A DNA stretch of 39,405 bases from an uncultured Paracoccus sp. (GCF_937873615.1 NZ_CALMYP010000073.1:1-39405), one strand, 5' to 3'; shown: positions 16,416-25,389, counted from the stretch's first letter. The notes: generated by a model from the letters alone, not told the origin. Made by a program: numbers and translations.

Positions 16416-16532
16416 ATGGACGGCGCAAAAGCAGTAACCGCGCCCGCGACCAACGACATTCCAGCAGGCACGCATCACCAGCCCAAACCCCACAACCCGC
16501 AGTACCAAGACAAACAAGGAGACATACCATGA
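16416..16532 (+). CDS. Possible 38-residue leader ORF coupled to kdgD
   Basis: ATG 16416 has a strong GAGGAGG (16401-16407) eight bases upstream. The frame ends with a TGA that overlaps the kdgD start as ATGA (16529-16532), the classic sign of translational coupling. The peptide is hydrophilic, rich in Pro, Gln, His and Asn near its end (HHQPKPHNPQYQDKQGD), with no membrane segment and no family I recognise. The kdgD gene also has its own AAGGAGA. Good signals but no homology. Confidence 0.42.
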   Translation: MDGAKAVTAPATNDIPAGTHHQPKPHNPQYQDKQGDIP

Positions 16533-17434
16533 TCGCACCCGCCAACCTGCGCGAGATCATTCGCCACGGACTTCTGTCCTTTCCAGTCACCCCCTTCGAC
16601 GCCGAAGACAACTTTGCGCCGAAGCCGTTTCAGGCCCATCTGGAATGGCTCAGCCCGCACAAGGTCGCGGGCCTGATCGTCGCGGGCGGCACGGGCGAGA
16701 TGTTCTCGCTCACCCCGGAGGAAATCGTGAATGTGGTGCGCGCCGCACGAGAAGTGGCAGGCGATGCGCCGGTGATCGCGGGCTGCGGTTATGGTGTGCG
16801 CGTGGCCTGTGACCTCGCGCGAGAGATCGAGGCGGCGGGCGGCGACGGCATCCTGCTGCTGCCGCATTACCTGACCGAAGGACCGCAGGAAGGCATCGCG
16901 AACCGTATTCGCGCGGTCTGCAAGGCGACCAATATGGCGGTCATCGTCTATAACCGCGGGCAAGCGCAGATTACGGCAGAGACGCTGGAGCAACTGGCCG
17001 ACGAATGCCCGAACCTGATCGGGTTCAAGGACGGCTCCGGCGACATCGACACCGTGCGCCGGATCACCGTGCAGTTGGGCGACCGGCTGTCCTATATCGG
17101 CGGGATGCCGACTCACGAATTGTTCGCGCAGGCCTATCGCGGGGCGGGGATGCCGACCTATTCCTCGGCCGTGTTCAACTTTGTCCCGGAAACCGCGCTG
17201 GAATTCCATGGCGCCTTCCTTGCGGGCGACAATGCCAAATGCGAGCAGATGCTGCGCGACTTTTACTATCCCTTCGCCAAAATCCGCGACCGCAAGCCGG
17301 GCTATGCGGTGTCGGCGGTCAAGGCGGGCGTGGCGCTGCGCGGGTTCGAAACCGGGCCGGTGCGTGCGCCGCTCACCGACCTGACCGGCGAAGAGGTCGA
17401 GATGATGCGCGACCTGATCAAGGGCCGGAACTGA
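16529..17434 (+). CDS. kdgD: 5-dehydro-4-deoxyglucarate dehydratase (KdgD type)
   Basis: A DapA-superfamily enzyme that dehydrates and decarboxylates 5-keto-4-deoxyglucarate to 2-oxoglutarate semialdehyde (EC 4.2.1.41). It has 301 residues with VAGLIVAGGTGEMFSLTPEE near 46-65, the active-site Tyr Y141 in IVYNRG, Schiff-base Lys K167 in GFKDGSGD, and GMPTHELFAQAYRGAG and TYSSAVFNFVPE, stretches characteristic of KdgD rather than DapA. AAGGAGA supports the ATG. It is the first long gene of the sugar-acid operon and overlaps the next gene by one base (TGATG). Some close relatives act on keto-deoxy pentonates, which would fit the dehydratase encoded downstream. Confidence 0.88.
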   Translation: MIAPANLREIIRHGLLSFPVTPFDAEDNFAPKPFQAHLEWLSPHKVAGLIVAGGTGEMFSLTPEEIVNVVRAAREVAGDAPVIAGCGYGVRVACDLAREIEAAGGDGILLLPHYLTEGPQEGIANRIRAVCKATNMAVIVYNRGQAQITAETLEQLADECPNLIGFKDGSGDIDTVRRITVQLGDRLSYIGGMPTHELFAQAYRGAGMPTYSSAVFNFVPETALEFHGAFLAGDNAKCEQMLRDFYYPFAKIRDRKPGYAVSAVKAGVALRGFETGPVRAPLTDLTGEEVEMMRDLIKGRN

Positions 17435-18390
17435 TGTCCATCGGCCCGGTCGCCGTTCTGGAGCCTGCCAGCGCCGAGATGCGGGCGCGGATCGAATACC
17501 TTTGCGAAGGGTTCGATCTGCGCTTCATCGATGACGTGACCGACGAGGACATGTCGGCCGCGCTGGACGGGGCCACCTATGCCGTGACCCGTGGGCTGCG
17601 GTTTCCCGAAGCCGTTCTGGCGCGGGCCGAGTCGCTGAAGCTGGTTCATCAATGGGGCACGGGCGTGGACGGTATCCCGCTCGATGCCTGCCGGGGGCGG
17701 GGGATTTCGGTCGCCCGGTCGCCGGGGATGAACGCGCCCACGGTGGCCGAGGCGACGCTGACCCTGATGCTCGCCACGCTGCGCCGTCTGCCGCAGGTGC
17801 AGGCCGCGTTCCGGGGCGGTCAGTGGAACCAGCCGGACCTGTGGCGCGAGGCACGGGATCTCGGGGCCTGTCGTGTCGGCCTTGTCGGTATGGGCGCCAT
17901 CGGTCAGGAGGTTCTGACCCGGCTGCGCGGCTTTGGCTGCGAGGTCGCCTATACTAGGCGGTCGGGGCCGGACGCGTCCATCGACGCAGCGTTCATGGCC
18001 TTCGAGGACATGCTGGGCTGGGCCGATGTGCTGTCGCTTCACCTGCCGCTGACGGATGCGTCCCGGCATCTGATCAACGCCGAAACGCTCGCTGCGATGA
18101 AGCCGGGGGCGGTGCTGATCAATACCTCGCGCGGGGCGCTGGTCGACGAGGCGGCGCTGGTCGCGGCGCTGACCGAAGGGCCATTATCCGCAGCCGGGCT
18201 CGACGTGTTCGAGGTGGAGCCGGTCAGCGGGCCGAACCCGTTGCTAGGGCTTCCCAACACCGTGACCCTGCCGCATGTGGCCGGGCGCACGTTGGACAAT
18301 TTCGACCGCATGGTGCGACATTGGTCCAGCAATATCCGCGCTCATGCCGAGGGGCGCGATATCGATCCTGCCTGTGTCGTGATCCCCTGA
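17434..18390 (+). CDS. D-2-hydroxyacid dehydrogenase family protein
   Basis: An NAD(P)-dependent 2-hydroxyacid/2-oxoacid oxidoreductase, 318 residues. The Rossmann motif GMGAIG is near residue 152. Catalytic Arg is in NTSRGALV (about 231), Glu in DVFEVEP (about 258) and His in LPHVAG (about 280). The ATG overlaps the kdgD stop (TGATG at 17432-17436), so it is co-translated with kdgD. It is a different gene from the family member at the window start: the N-terminal domains differ greatly. It could reduce or oxidise a keto acid of the sugar-acid pathway; the substrate is not deducible. Confidence 0.87.
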   Translation: MSIGPVAVLEPASAEMRARIEYLCEGFDLRFIDDVTDEDMSAALDGATYAVTRGLRFPEAVLARAESLKLVHQWGTGVDGIPLDACRGRGISVARSPGMNAPTVAEATLTLMLATLRRLPQVQAAFRGGQWNQPDLWREARDLGACRVGLVGMGAIGQEVLTRLRGFGCEVAYTRRSGPDASIDAAFMAFEDMLGWADVLSLHLPLTDASRHLINAETLAAMKPGAVLINTSRGALVDEAALVAALTEGPLSAAGLDVFEVEPVSGPNPLLGLPNTVTLPHVAGRTLDNFDRMVRHWSSNIRAHAEGRDIDPACVVIP

Positions 18391-18438
18391 GATCGATGGC
18401 ACGGGACGTAAGGCAAACCTGGTGACTGAGGGGAGGAC

Positions 18439-20100
18439 ATGATGACCGAGTATAGGGACCGCACGGGCGGCCGGGTTCTGGTGGATCAACTTCTGATCCA
18501 CGGGGCCGACTGCGCCTATTGCGTGCCGGGGGAAAGCTACCTCGAAGTGCTGGACGCGCTGCATGACGTGAAGGATCGCTTCACGCTCTACAATGCCCGG
18601 CACGAAGCCGGCGCGGCGGAAATGGCCGAGGCATATGGCAAGCTGACCGGCAAGCCCGGCATCTGCATGGTCACGCGCGGTCCGGGGGCCTGTCAGGCTG
18701 CGGTGGGCGTTCATATCGCCTATCAGGATTCGACCCCGATGATCCTGCTGGTCGGTCAGGTCGGGCGCCCCACCCTGGACCGGGAAAGCTTTCAGGAGAT
18801 CGACTTTCGCCAGATGTTCGCGCCCGTCGCCAAATGGGCCGCGCAGATCGACAGTGCAGAGCGGATCCCGGAATACATGGCGCGGGCCTTCCGCGTGGCG
18901 ACTTCCGGTCGGCCCGGTCCCGTGGTTCTGGCCCTGCCGGAGGATATGCTGACCGATGTCGTGCGCGTTGCGGATGCGAAGCCCTATGTCCCGAGCGTTC
19001 CGGCGCTGCGTGCGCAGGATGCGGCAGCGGTCATGGCCACGCTCTCGGTGGCGAAGCGCCCGCTGGTTCTGGCCGGTGGATCCGGCTGGAGCGACGAAGG
19101 CGCGGCGGCGCTGCTTGCCTTTGCGCAGGCCAACGAACTGCCGGTCGCGACGAGCTTCCGGCGGCAGGACCTGATCGACAACCGGTCGGAGTACTATGTG
19201 GGCGACTTCGGCACCGGGGTCGCGCCGAGCCTTGTCAAACGGCTGGCCGAGGCGGACCTGTTGCTGGTCATCGGCGCGCGGCTGGGCGAGATCACCACCA
19301 GGACCTACAGCACGTTGTCGGTGCCAACGCCGGCGCAGACATTGGTTCACATCCATGTGGATGCGGACGAGATCGGGCGCGTCTATTCCCCCGATCTGTC
19401 GGCGGTTTCCGGCCCCGATGCGGCGCTCGCCGCGCTCATCGAGCAACCCGCCACTCCTTGCGACGGCGTCTGGCGCAGGACGCTGCGCGACGAATATGTT
19501 GCGGATGCCGAGCCGCCGCCGCACGACTTTCCGCTCGATATGGGTGCGGCGATGGCCGAGGTCCGCGACCTGATCCCCGCTGACGCTGTGATCACGCTCG
19601 ACGCGGGAAACCACACCGGCTGGGCGCAGCGGTTCCTGCGCTATGGCCGCCCCGGCCGTCAGATCGGCTCCACCTGCGGCTCCATGGGCTATGCGGTGCC
19701 TTCGGCGGTCGCCGCCTCGCTCGCCAAGCCGGAACGGCAGTCCATCGCCTTTGTCGGGGACGGCGGCTTCATGATGGCGGGGATGGAGATCGCCACCGCC
19801 GCGCAGCATGGCGGGCGGCCCATCGTGCTGGTCTTCAACAATGGCACCTATGGCACGATCCGGATGCACCAGGAGCGCGAGCATCCCGCCCGCATTTCCG
19901 GCACCGATATCGTCACCTCGAACATCGGCCAGATCGCGAGCGGACTCGGCGCGGCCCATACGCGGGTTACCGAGACCGCGCAGTTCAAGCCCGCGCTGCT
20001 GGCCGCCTTCGACCATGACGGGCCGACGGTGATCGAGCTGATGACCGATCCCGAACAAATCTCGACCCGCACGACCGTATCCCGGTTGCGGGGGCAATAA
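18439..20100 (+). CDS. Thiamine-diphosphate enzyme of the acetolactate synthase large-subunit family
   Basis: A 553-residue ThDP-dependent enzyme with the three usual domains. The cofactor-activating Glu is E56 in NARHEAGAAEMAE. The Mg-ThDP motif runs from GDGG (about 440) to NNGTYG (about 467), and GSMGYAVPSAVAASLA lies just upstream. No small regulatory subunit gene follows, and the position among sugar-acid genes argues against a role in branched-chain amino acid synthesis. A decarboxylase, carboligase or sulfoacetaldehyde-type activity on a 2-keto acid is more likely. GGGAGGA precedes ATG 18439. It lies 48 bases after the hydroxyacid dehydrogenase and 14 bases before the ilvD-family gene. 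Confidence 0.86.
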   Translation: MMTEYRDRTGGRVLVDQLLIHGADCAYCVPGESYLEVLDALHDVKDRFTLYNARHEAGAAEMAEAYGKLTGKPGICMVTRGPGACQAAVGVHIAYQDSTPMILLVGQVGRPTLDRESFQEIDFRQMFAPVAKWAAQIDSAERIPEYMARAFRVATSGRPGPVVLALPEDMLTDVVRVADAKPYVPSVPALRAQDAAAVMATLSVAKRPLVLAGGSGWSDEGAAALLAFAQANELPVATSFRRQDLIDNRSEYYVGDFGTGVAPSLVKRLAEADLLLVIGARLGEITTRTYSTLSVPTPAQTLVHIHVDADEIGRVYSPDLSAVSGPDAALAALIEQPATPCDGVWRRTLRDEYVADAEPPPHDFPLDMGAAMAEVRDLIPADAVITLDAGNHTGWAQRFLRYGRPGRQIGSTCGSMGYAVPSAVAASLAKPERQSIAFVGDGGFMMAGMEIATAAQHGGRPIVLVFNNGTYGTIRMHQEREHPARISGTDIVTSNIGQIASGLGAAHTRVTETAQFKPALLAAFDHDGPTVIELMTDPEQISTRTTVSRLRGQ

Positions 20101-20114
20101 GACGGAAAACCACC

Positions 20115-21846
20115 ATGACCATCAAGCAGGTGAAAACCCCCGACACCCCGCGCTCGTCCCGCTGGTTCGCGCCCGACGATCTGCGCAGTTTCGGCCATCG
20201 CAGCCGGATGATGCAGCTTGGCTATGCCGAGGAAGATTTTCGCGGCAAGCCGATCATCGGCATTCTGAACACCTGGTCCGAGCTCAACACTTGTCACGGC
20301 CATTTCCCGGAGCGAGTGCAGGACGTGAAGCGCGGCGTGCTCGCGGCGGGCGGCTTTCCGGTGGAGATGCCAGCCCTTTCGGTGGACGAGAGCTTTACCA
20401 AGCCGACATCCATGCTCTACCGCAACATGCTTGCCATGGAAACGGAGGAGATGATCCGCTCGCACCCGCTGGACGGTGTGGTGCTCATGGGCGGGTGTGA
20501 CAAGACCACGCCGGGGCTGGTCATGGGGGCGATCACGGCGGGGGTGCCGATGATCTATCTTCCCGCCGGGCCGATGCTGCGCGGGCATTACAAGGGACGT
20601 ATCCTCGGTTCCGGCTCGGATGGTTGGAAATATTGGGACGAGCGCCGCGCCGGCAATGTGACGGATGAGGATTGGCTGGGCATTCAGGGCGGGATCGCGC
20701 GGTCGGTCGGCACCTGCATGACGATGGGCACGGCCTCGACCATGACGGCGATCACGGACGCCATGGGCCTCACCCTGCCAGGTGCCTCGTCGATCCCGGC
20801 GGCGGACAGCGGCCACAAGCGGATGGGGTCGTCGGATCGTGGAAATGGTGTGGGAGGACCTTACGCCAGAAAAGGTCATCACTCCGGCCGCTGTGCGGAA
20901 TGCGGCCATTGTCGCCATGGCCACGGGCTGTTCCACGAACGCGGTCGTGCACCTTATCGCCATGGCGCGGCGGGCGGGCGTGGACCTCACGCTCGACGAT
21001 CTCGACGCGCTCGGGCGGGTCACGCCGCTTGTCGCCAATGTCCGGCCTTCGGGCAAGGATTACCTGATGGAGGACTTCTTCTACGCGGGCGGGCTGCGCG
21101 CGCTGATGAAGCAACTCGAAGACCGGCTGGATACCTCGGTTATCACGGTGACGGGGGAGACGCTGGCCAAGAACCTCGAAGGCGCTGAAGTCTACAACGA
21201 TGACGTGATCCGGCCCGTGAGCAATCCGGTCTATCATGAAGGCTCGCTGGCGCTTCTGCGCGGCAACCTCTGCCCGGATGGGGCGGTGATCAAGCCCGCT
21301 GCCTGCGATCCGAAATTCCACGTCCACGAGGGCCCCGCGCTGGTGTTCGATAGCTATCCCGAGATGAAGGCCGCGGTAGATGACGAGAACCTCAACGTGA
21401 CGCCGGACACGGTGATGGTGCTGCGCAACGCAGGCCCGCAGGGCGGGCCGGGAATGCCCGAATTGGCGATGCTGCCAATTCCCAAGGCGCTGATTAAGCA
21501 GGGATATCGCGACATGCTGCGGATCTCGGATGCGCGGATGTCGGGCACCTCCTATGGCGCCTGCGTGCTGCATGTGGCACCGGAAAGTTTCGTTGGCGGG
21601 CCGCTGGCGTTGCTCAAGACCGGGGACATCGTGCGGATGGACCTGCCAAACCGGCGCCTCGACATGCTGGTGGACGAGGAGGAGATCGCCCGGCGCAAGG
21701 CGGCCTGGACGCCGCCGCAACCCCGGTTCGAAAGGGGCTGGGGTTACATGTTCTCGCGCCACGTCACGCAGGCCGACAAGGGCTGTGACTTCGACTATCT
21801 CGAACGCGGATTCGGGCAGACAGCGGGCGAGCCAGATATCTTCTGA
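20115..21846 (+). pseudogene. IlvD/Edd family sugar-acid dehydratase, frameshifted
   Basis: The 5-prime part (20115 to about 20832) and the 3-prime part (about 20832 to 21846) are two halves of one Fe-S dehydratase in frames offset by one. The first half ends ASSIPAADSGHKRM and the second begins GRRIVEMVWEDLTPE. Relatives have about four residues between these, so a short deletion of about 11 bases fits. The three cluster cysteines C60, C128 (MGGCDKT) and C201 (GTCMTMGTAS) keep the spacing I recall for [2Fe-2S] pentonate dehydratases, suggesting an arabinonate, xylonate or related acid as former substrate. Without frameshifting, the product is 357 residues with a nonsense tail. All conserved C-terminal segments remain, so the lesion looks recent. 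Confidence 0.85.
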
Positions 21847-22032
21847 GGGGAGTGGGCGTTGTCGCAGAACAAGGTGTTATGGGGGAGTCATTGGGAGGCT
21901 GGGCTGACCTTCGCCTTCATCCCGAAAGGCACCGGGGTGCTGCTTGTGCCGGCCCCGAAGCGAGAGGCGCTGCGCGGGCTGGCGAAGGGCGCGAATGCCG
22001 AGGGGTGTCGCGACCGCAGGGACCGCCACTGA
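21847..22032 (+). pseudogene. VapB/AbrB-type antitoxin 3-prime remnant
   Basis: The frame directly after the dehydratase stop reads GVLLVPAPKREALRGLAKG followed by an Arg/Asp-rich end, the C-terminal pattern of MazE/AbrB-type antitoxins that partner VapC. The DNA-binding N-terminal half and start codon are absent. Its TGA (22030-22032) is followed immediately by the vapC start, the normal antitoxin-toxin arrangement. Confidence 0.58.
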
Positions 22033-22157
22033 ATGGTCCTTGTCGATAACTCTGCCTGAATCGAATGGCTGACCGCGTCACCGACCGGCGACAAGCTGGC
22101 AGATCATCTGCCGGAACAGGTCGACGGTGCCGATCTCTGCCCCAGCAGGCCGCGCTC
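22033..22157 (+). pseudogene. vapC: VapC PIN-domain toxin 5-prime remnant with nonsense codon
   Basis: ATG 22033 opens MVLVDNSA, the first strand of a PIN-domain ribonuclease with its acidic residue D5. The next codon, normally Trp, is TGA (22057-22059). Reading on in frame gives IEWLTASPTGDKLADHL, the expected next segment, and the homology ends near 22150 at the convergent metallo-hydrolase gene. About 40 of some 130 codons remain. Neither half of this toxin-antitoxin pair can be functional. Confidence 0.65.
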
Positions 22158-23135
22158 TCAATCAATCACGTCGCGCTCGATCCCGTCGTCCGAAATCACG
22201 AAGCTCATCAGGTCCTCGCCGATGATGACCTCTCCGTCATAGCCTGCGCGGGTGCGGGTCAGGATCTCGTCTGTGGAAGGTCCGACATGGCCCCCGGGAA
22301 GCTGCACGACGTGAGAGAATATTGCCAGCTTTGGCTGTGCGGCGGTGAAGATCCTTGCGGCCTCTTCTGGACTGGTGTGCCCGGACATGACCACCTTGAA
22401 GAAGGGCTTGTCGGCAGCGACCTGAGACACGGCAGCGACCTCGTGGACGATGATATCGGCGTCCTTGCCATAGCTTGCAACGCTCTCCGAATGGCTGGCG
22501 TCGCCCGAGATCACCACGGAGTGATTACCATAGCTCACACGATAGCCGAAAGTCTCGGTCGAGAACTTGTGGTGAAAAACGCGAAACGCCTCAACCTTGA
22601 CGCCATTTTTTTCGAAGACGACGCCCTCGTCGACGACATGGGCTGCGATCTTCGTCGCGGCTTCGGGGATTTTGGCGCCGCCGCGTTCGACAACGTCTGA
22701 GGCATAGGCAAGCATCAGCCCCTCGGCCAGTTGCTGCACACCTTCGGGGCCGTAAAGCTGGAATTCGTCCTGGCGCCCACCAAGCGGAAGCGGGACATAG
22801 CCGGAAAGGTAGACATCTGGCAGCCCGTTGGTGTGGTCGGAATGGAAATGCGTCAGGAAGGTCGCGTCGATCGCGCCGATGGGCAGGCCCATCTGTCCGA
22901 GCCGCATCGTAGCGCCGCGCCCGGCATCGAACAGCAGGTTCAGGCCGCCTGCCTGAACCAGATTGGCAAAGCCGAAGCGTTCGATGCGCAGGGCGGGTGA
23001 GCCGGTGCCAAGCAGGGTGAGACGCATCGTATCATCGGTTGGCGCCGCGATCCGGGCGGTCTCCTGAGCGTGAAGCGGGGTGGTGACCGCCAGGGCAACA
23101 AGCGCGGCGGTCAGGTTGCGGAAGAGATTGTTCAT
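22158..23135 (-). CDS. Exported metallo-beta-lactamase-fold hydrolase (first of two)
   Basis: A 325-residue periplasmic hydrolase. The signal peptide covers about 23 residues (MNNLFRNLTAALVALAVTTP, then LHA). The metal motif is THFHSDH with H96, H98, D100 and H101. Further ligands are the His in RVFHHKF, the Asp in ISGDASHS and the His in IFSHVV. The layout resembles the RNase Z/arylsulfatase-like branch. Members of this exported branch have been linked to lactone or ester hydrolysis, but no substrate can be assigned. A ribosome-binding site AAAGGAA precedes the ATG. It is the last gene of the bicupin cluster and has a hairpin just upstream, so its expression may be partly uncoupled. Confidence 0.84.
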   Translation of the reverse strand: MNNLFRNLTAALVALAVTTPLHAQETARIAAPTDDTMRLTLLGTGSPALRIERFGFANLVQAGGLNLLFDAGRGATMRLGQMGLPIGAIDATFLTHFHSDHTNGLPDVYLSGYVPLPLGGRQDEFQLYGPEGVQQLAEGLMLAYASDVVERGGAKIPEAATKIAAHVVDEGVVFEKNGVKVEAFRVFHHKFSTETFGYRVSYGNHSVVISGDASHSESVASYGKDADIIVHEVAAVSQVAADKPFFKVVMSGHTSPEEAARIFTAAQPKLAIFSHVVQLPGGHVGPSTDEILTRTRAGYDGEVIIGEDLMSFVISDDGIERDVID

Positions 23136-23165
23136 TTTGAGATTCCTTTTGATTGGCGTTGGCCC

Positions 23166-23194
23166 GACCGGCGGAAAGCACCCACCGGCCGGTC
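23166..23194 (-). terminator. Hairpin between the two metallo-hydrolase genes
   Basis: GACCGGCGG (from 23166) pairs with CCGGCCGGTC (ending 23194) with one bulged base, just after the stop of the upstream metallo-hydrolase gene on the minus strand. There is no T-run. It probably attenuates transcription into the last gene. Confidence 0.45.
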
Positions 23195-23199
23195 ATGGC

Positions 23200-24159
23200 T
23201 CAGAACTCTTGAAGGTCCTCGGCGATGGTGATCTTTCCGTCATAGACGGCGCCGATTTCGTCGGCCCAGCCTTGCGTTTGCTCTGGCGACATCCCGCGCC
23301 CGGCCACAAGGTGGGTGGCGACAACAGCGCCGACGCCCGCCGTGCTCGCCATTTCGCCGATCTGGGTCGGCGTGACATGATGGTTGGACAGGTGGCGCTC
23401 GACTTCTGCTGCCTTTTCATCGGTCATGCCCGGACGGGCGCGCACCTGTGCCATGACGGCGGGCAGGTCAATCAGTTCGCTGACCAGAAGATCGGCACCT
23501 TGCGCAAGTTTGGTCACGGCCTCGCTTGGACCCGTATCACCGGTATAGACGATGGAGCGGTCGGGCGAATCGAAGCGGAACGAAACGCTCTCGTAGTTTT
23601 TGTCCATCTCGCTGCCGGGTTCGAAGGAATAGTGGGTATTCTTGACGGTGGTCACGGTCGTGCCGTTCAAGTCGAAGCTGTCGCCATCGCGGATCTCGTG
23701 GACCTGCACAAGCTCCTCAGGGGACATGACCTGGGCATCTTCCATGCCGTAGGCCGCTTCCATGGCCGGGGCCATGCCCTCCAGCATGCCCATGACGAGC
23801 TGTTCCGTGCCAGGCGGGCCGTAGACCTGGACGGGGTTGCCCGGATTGGTCTGAAAGCGCAGGCCGAGAAGCGCCAGCAGCCCGCCCATATGGTCGAAAT
23901 GCAGGTGGCTGATCAGGGCGTTGTCGACATCCCAGATCTGCACGCCCGCAGCGTTCAGCCGGCCGGCAAAGCCATCGCCAAGGTCGACAAGCGTGACAGT
24001 GTCGTCGACGATCAGCACATTGGCAGGCTGGGACCGGTCAGAACGCGCATTCGGGCCGCCGGACGTCCCCAGCGTGATGAACTTGGTTTCTGCCACCGCC
24101 GGAAGTGCGATACCGGCGAGGGTCAGGGCGATGGCTGTTGTGTGGATCAGGCTTTTCAT
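23200..24159 (-). CDS. Exported metallo-beta-lactamase-fold hydrolase (second of two)
   Basis: A 319-residue periplasmic protein with a signal peptide of about 23 residues (MKSLIHTTAIALTLAGIALP, then AVA). The zinc motif SHLHFDH gives H85, H87, D89 and H90. Additional ligands are the His in KNTHYSF, the Asp in YTGDTGPS and the His in ATHLVAG. It is only distantly similar to its neighbour (different spacing and insert), so this is not a recent tandem duplication. AAAAGGAGGAG precedes the ATG. The position after the MFS gene suggests that it processes a compound outside the cytoplasm before or after transport. Confidence 0.84.
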   Translation of the reverse strand: MKSLIHTTAIALTLAGIALPAVAETKFITLGTSGGPNARSDRSQPANVLIVDDTVTLVDLGDGFAGRLNAAGVQIWDVDNALISHLHFDHMGGLLALLGLRFQTNPGNPVQVYGPPGTEQLVMGMLEGMAPAMEAAYGMEDAQVMSPEELVQVHEIRDGDSFDLNGTTVTTVKNTHYSFEPGSEMDKNYESVSFRFDSPDRSIVYTGDTGPSEAVTKLAQGADLLVSELIDLPAVMAQVRARPGMTDEKAAEVERHLSNHHVTPTQIGEMASTAGVGAVVATHLVAGRGMSPEQTQGWADEIGAVYDGKITIAEDLQEF

Positions 24160-24237
24160 TGGCTCCTCCTTTTGAGTTCAAGTTTGCTTGCTGGTCATCC
24201 CCCACGCCGCTCCTCCACCGCGCGAAGTATGCTGGCG

Positions 24238-25389
24238 TCAGGTTGTCATCGGCCTGGCGTTGTCTGACCGGGTGGCCAGTTGGCCAGCGCGGGTGAACGA
24301 CCAATAGCTGCCGAAAGCGACAATCGCGGCGAAGATGCCAATCGCGCCGAAGCCGAAGATCTCGACCAGTGCACCCCCAAGCAGCGGCGCGATGGCGGAT
24401 CCTGTCATCAGCATGGCTGGCGTCGCTGACACCGCGCTGCCCGTCGGGTCGTATCTGGCGATAAAGCCGAAGACGAAGGTGTGGGTGAAAATCAGCACTG
24501 CGGCAAAGAAGATTGCCGGGATGGCATATCCGATGAAGCTGCCCGAGAGCATGATCAGCAGGGCGAAGGTGCCTTGGACGACCGGTCCGACGCGGCTGAC
24601 ACGGATCGCCGAAAGACGGCGTTCAAGAAGTGCTGCAAGCGCTGGCGGGAACAGGTTCACGATGCCCAGAAGGATCAGCACGAGTTCGACCCTGCCTTCG
24701 CCGAAGCCTCGGGCATTTCCGACCTGCACGAGAAAGCTGAAAACAAGCCCCTGGATCAGTGCCATGCCCATGATGCCGCCGATGGCGAAACGGATCGCTT
24801 TCGGAAATCGGGCGCTCAGATCGACCTTTTCGGGGACCGCGTCCTGGGGCATCAACAGTGTCGTCACGATCGCCGCTGCCAGCATGGTGCCGCCCGCCGC
24901 ATAGAAGAAGCCTTGCGGACCGATCACGCCGATAAGTTGCGGCACCCCACCCAGAAAGAAGAGCGAGAACAGGCCAAAGCCAATGCCGGCAAAGGCAAAT
25001 ATGCGATGCGGATTATCGCTGCGCCCCATGGTCCCGTGAACGACCGAAAGGGCGGCGCCTGTGGCCATGCCTCCGACCAGATGCAGCAGCAGGTGGATCG
25101 CGAAACCGTGGACGACTGTCACCGCAAGTAGGCACGCCCCTGCAACCCAATAGCCCGCCGGGGCAAGTGTCCGGGCCTGGACCTTGTCGAAGCGCCGCGA
25201 CAGAAACAGCGAGGCGATAACGGCGCCCAACAGAAAACTGGTCGGAAGCGCGCCACCCAGAGCGGGGCGATAGCCATATCCGTCGATCAGCGTATCGACC
25301 CAGATCGGCAGCGCGGCCAAGTCTATCATCCCGGCGACATGGCCGGTGATCAGGGCAATGTTCGCGCTGCGCGCGTTCAGCGTGGTCAT
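24238..25389 (-). CDS. Major facilitator superfamily transporter
   Basis: An inner-membrane secondary transporter of about 383 residues with roughly 12 hydrophobic segments in two halves joined by a cytoplasmic loop near residue 200. The loop between segments 2 and 3 has a basic cluster (FLSRRFDKVQAR) typical of the family signature region. I chose ATG 25389, which has GGAGGAG just upstream, over the longer ATG at 25407. It is encoded downstream of the alpha/beta hydrolase across a large nested hairpin. It probably imports the substrate of the cluster or exports a product; direction and substrate are not visible. Confidence 0.85.
   Translation of the reverse strand: MTTLNARSANIALITGHVAGMIDLAALPIWVDTLIDGYGYRPALGGALPTSFLLGAVIASLFLSRRFDKVQARTLAPAGYWVAGACLLAVTVVHGFAIHLLLHLVGGMATGAALSVVHGTMGRSDNPHRIFAFAGIGFGLFSLFFLGGVPQLIGVIGPQGFFYAAGGTMLAAAIVTTLLMPQDAVPEKVDLSARFPKAIRFAIGGIMGMALIQGLVFSFLVQVGNARGFGEGRVELVLILLGIVNLFPPALAALLERRLSAIRVSRVGPVVQGTFALLIMLSGSFIGYAIPAIFFAAVLIFTHTFVFGFIARYDPTGSAVSATPAMLMTGSAIAPLLGGALVEIFGFGAIGIFAAIVAFGSYWSFTRAGQLATRSDNARPMTT

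Noticed and set aside
18244-20097. Open frame of 617 codons on the minus strand opposite the hydroxyacid dehydrogenase and ThDP genes
   Set aside because: It spans two real genes in antisense and shows no recognisable family pattern.
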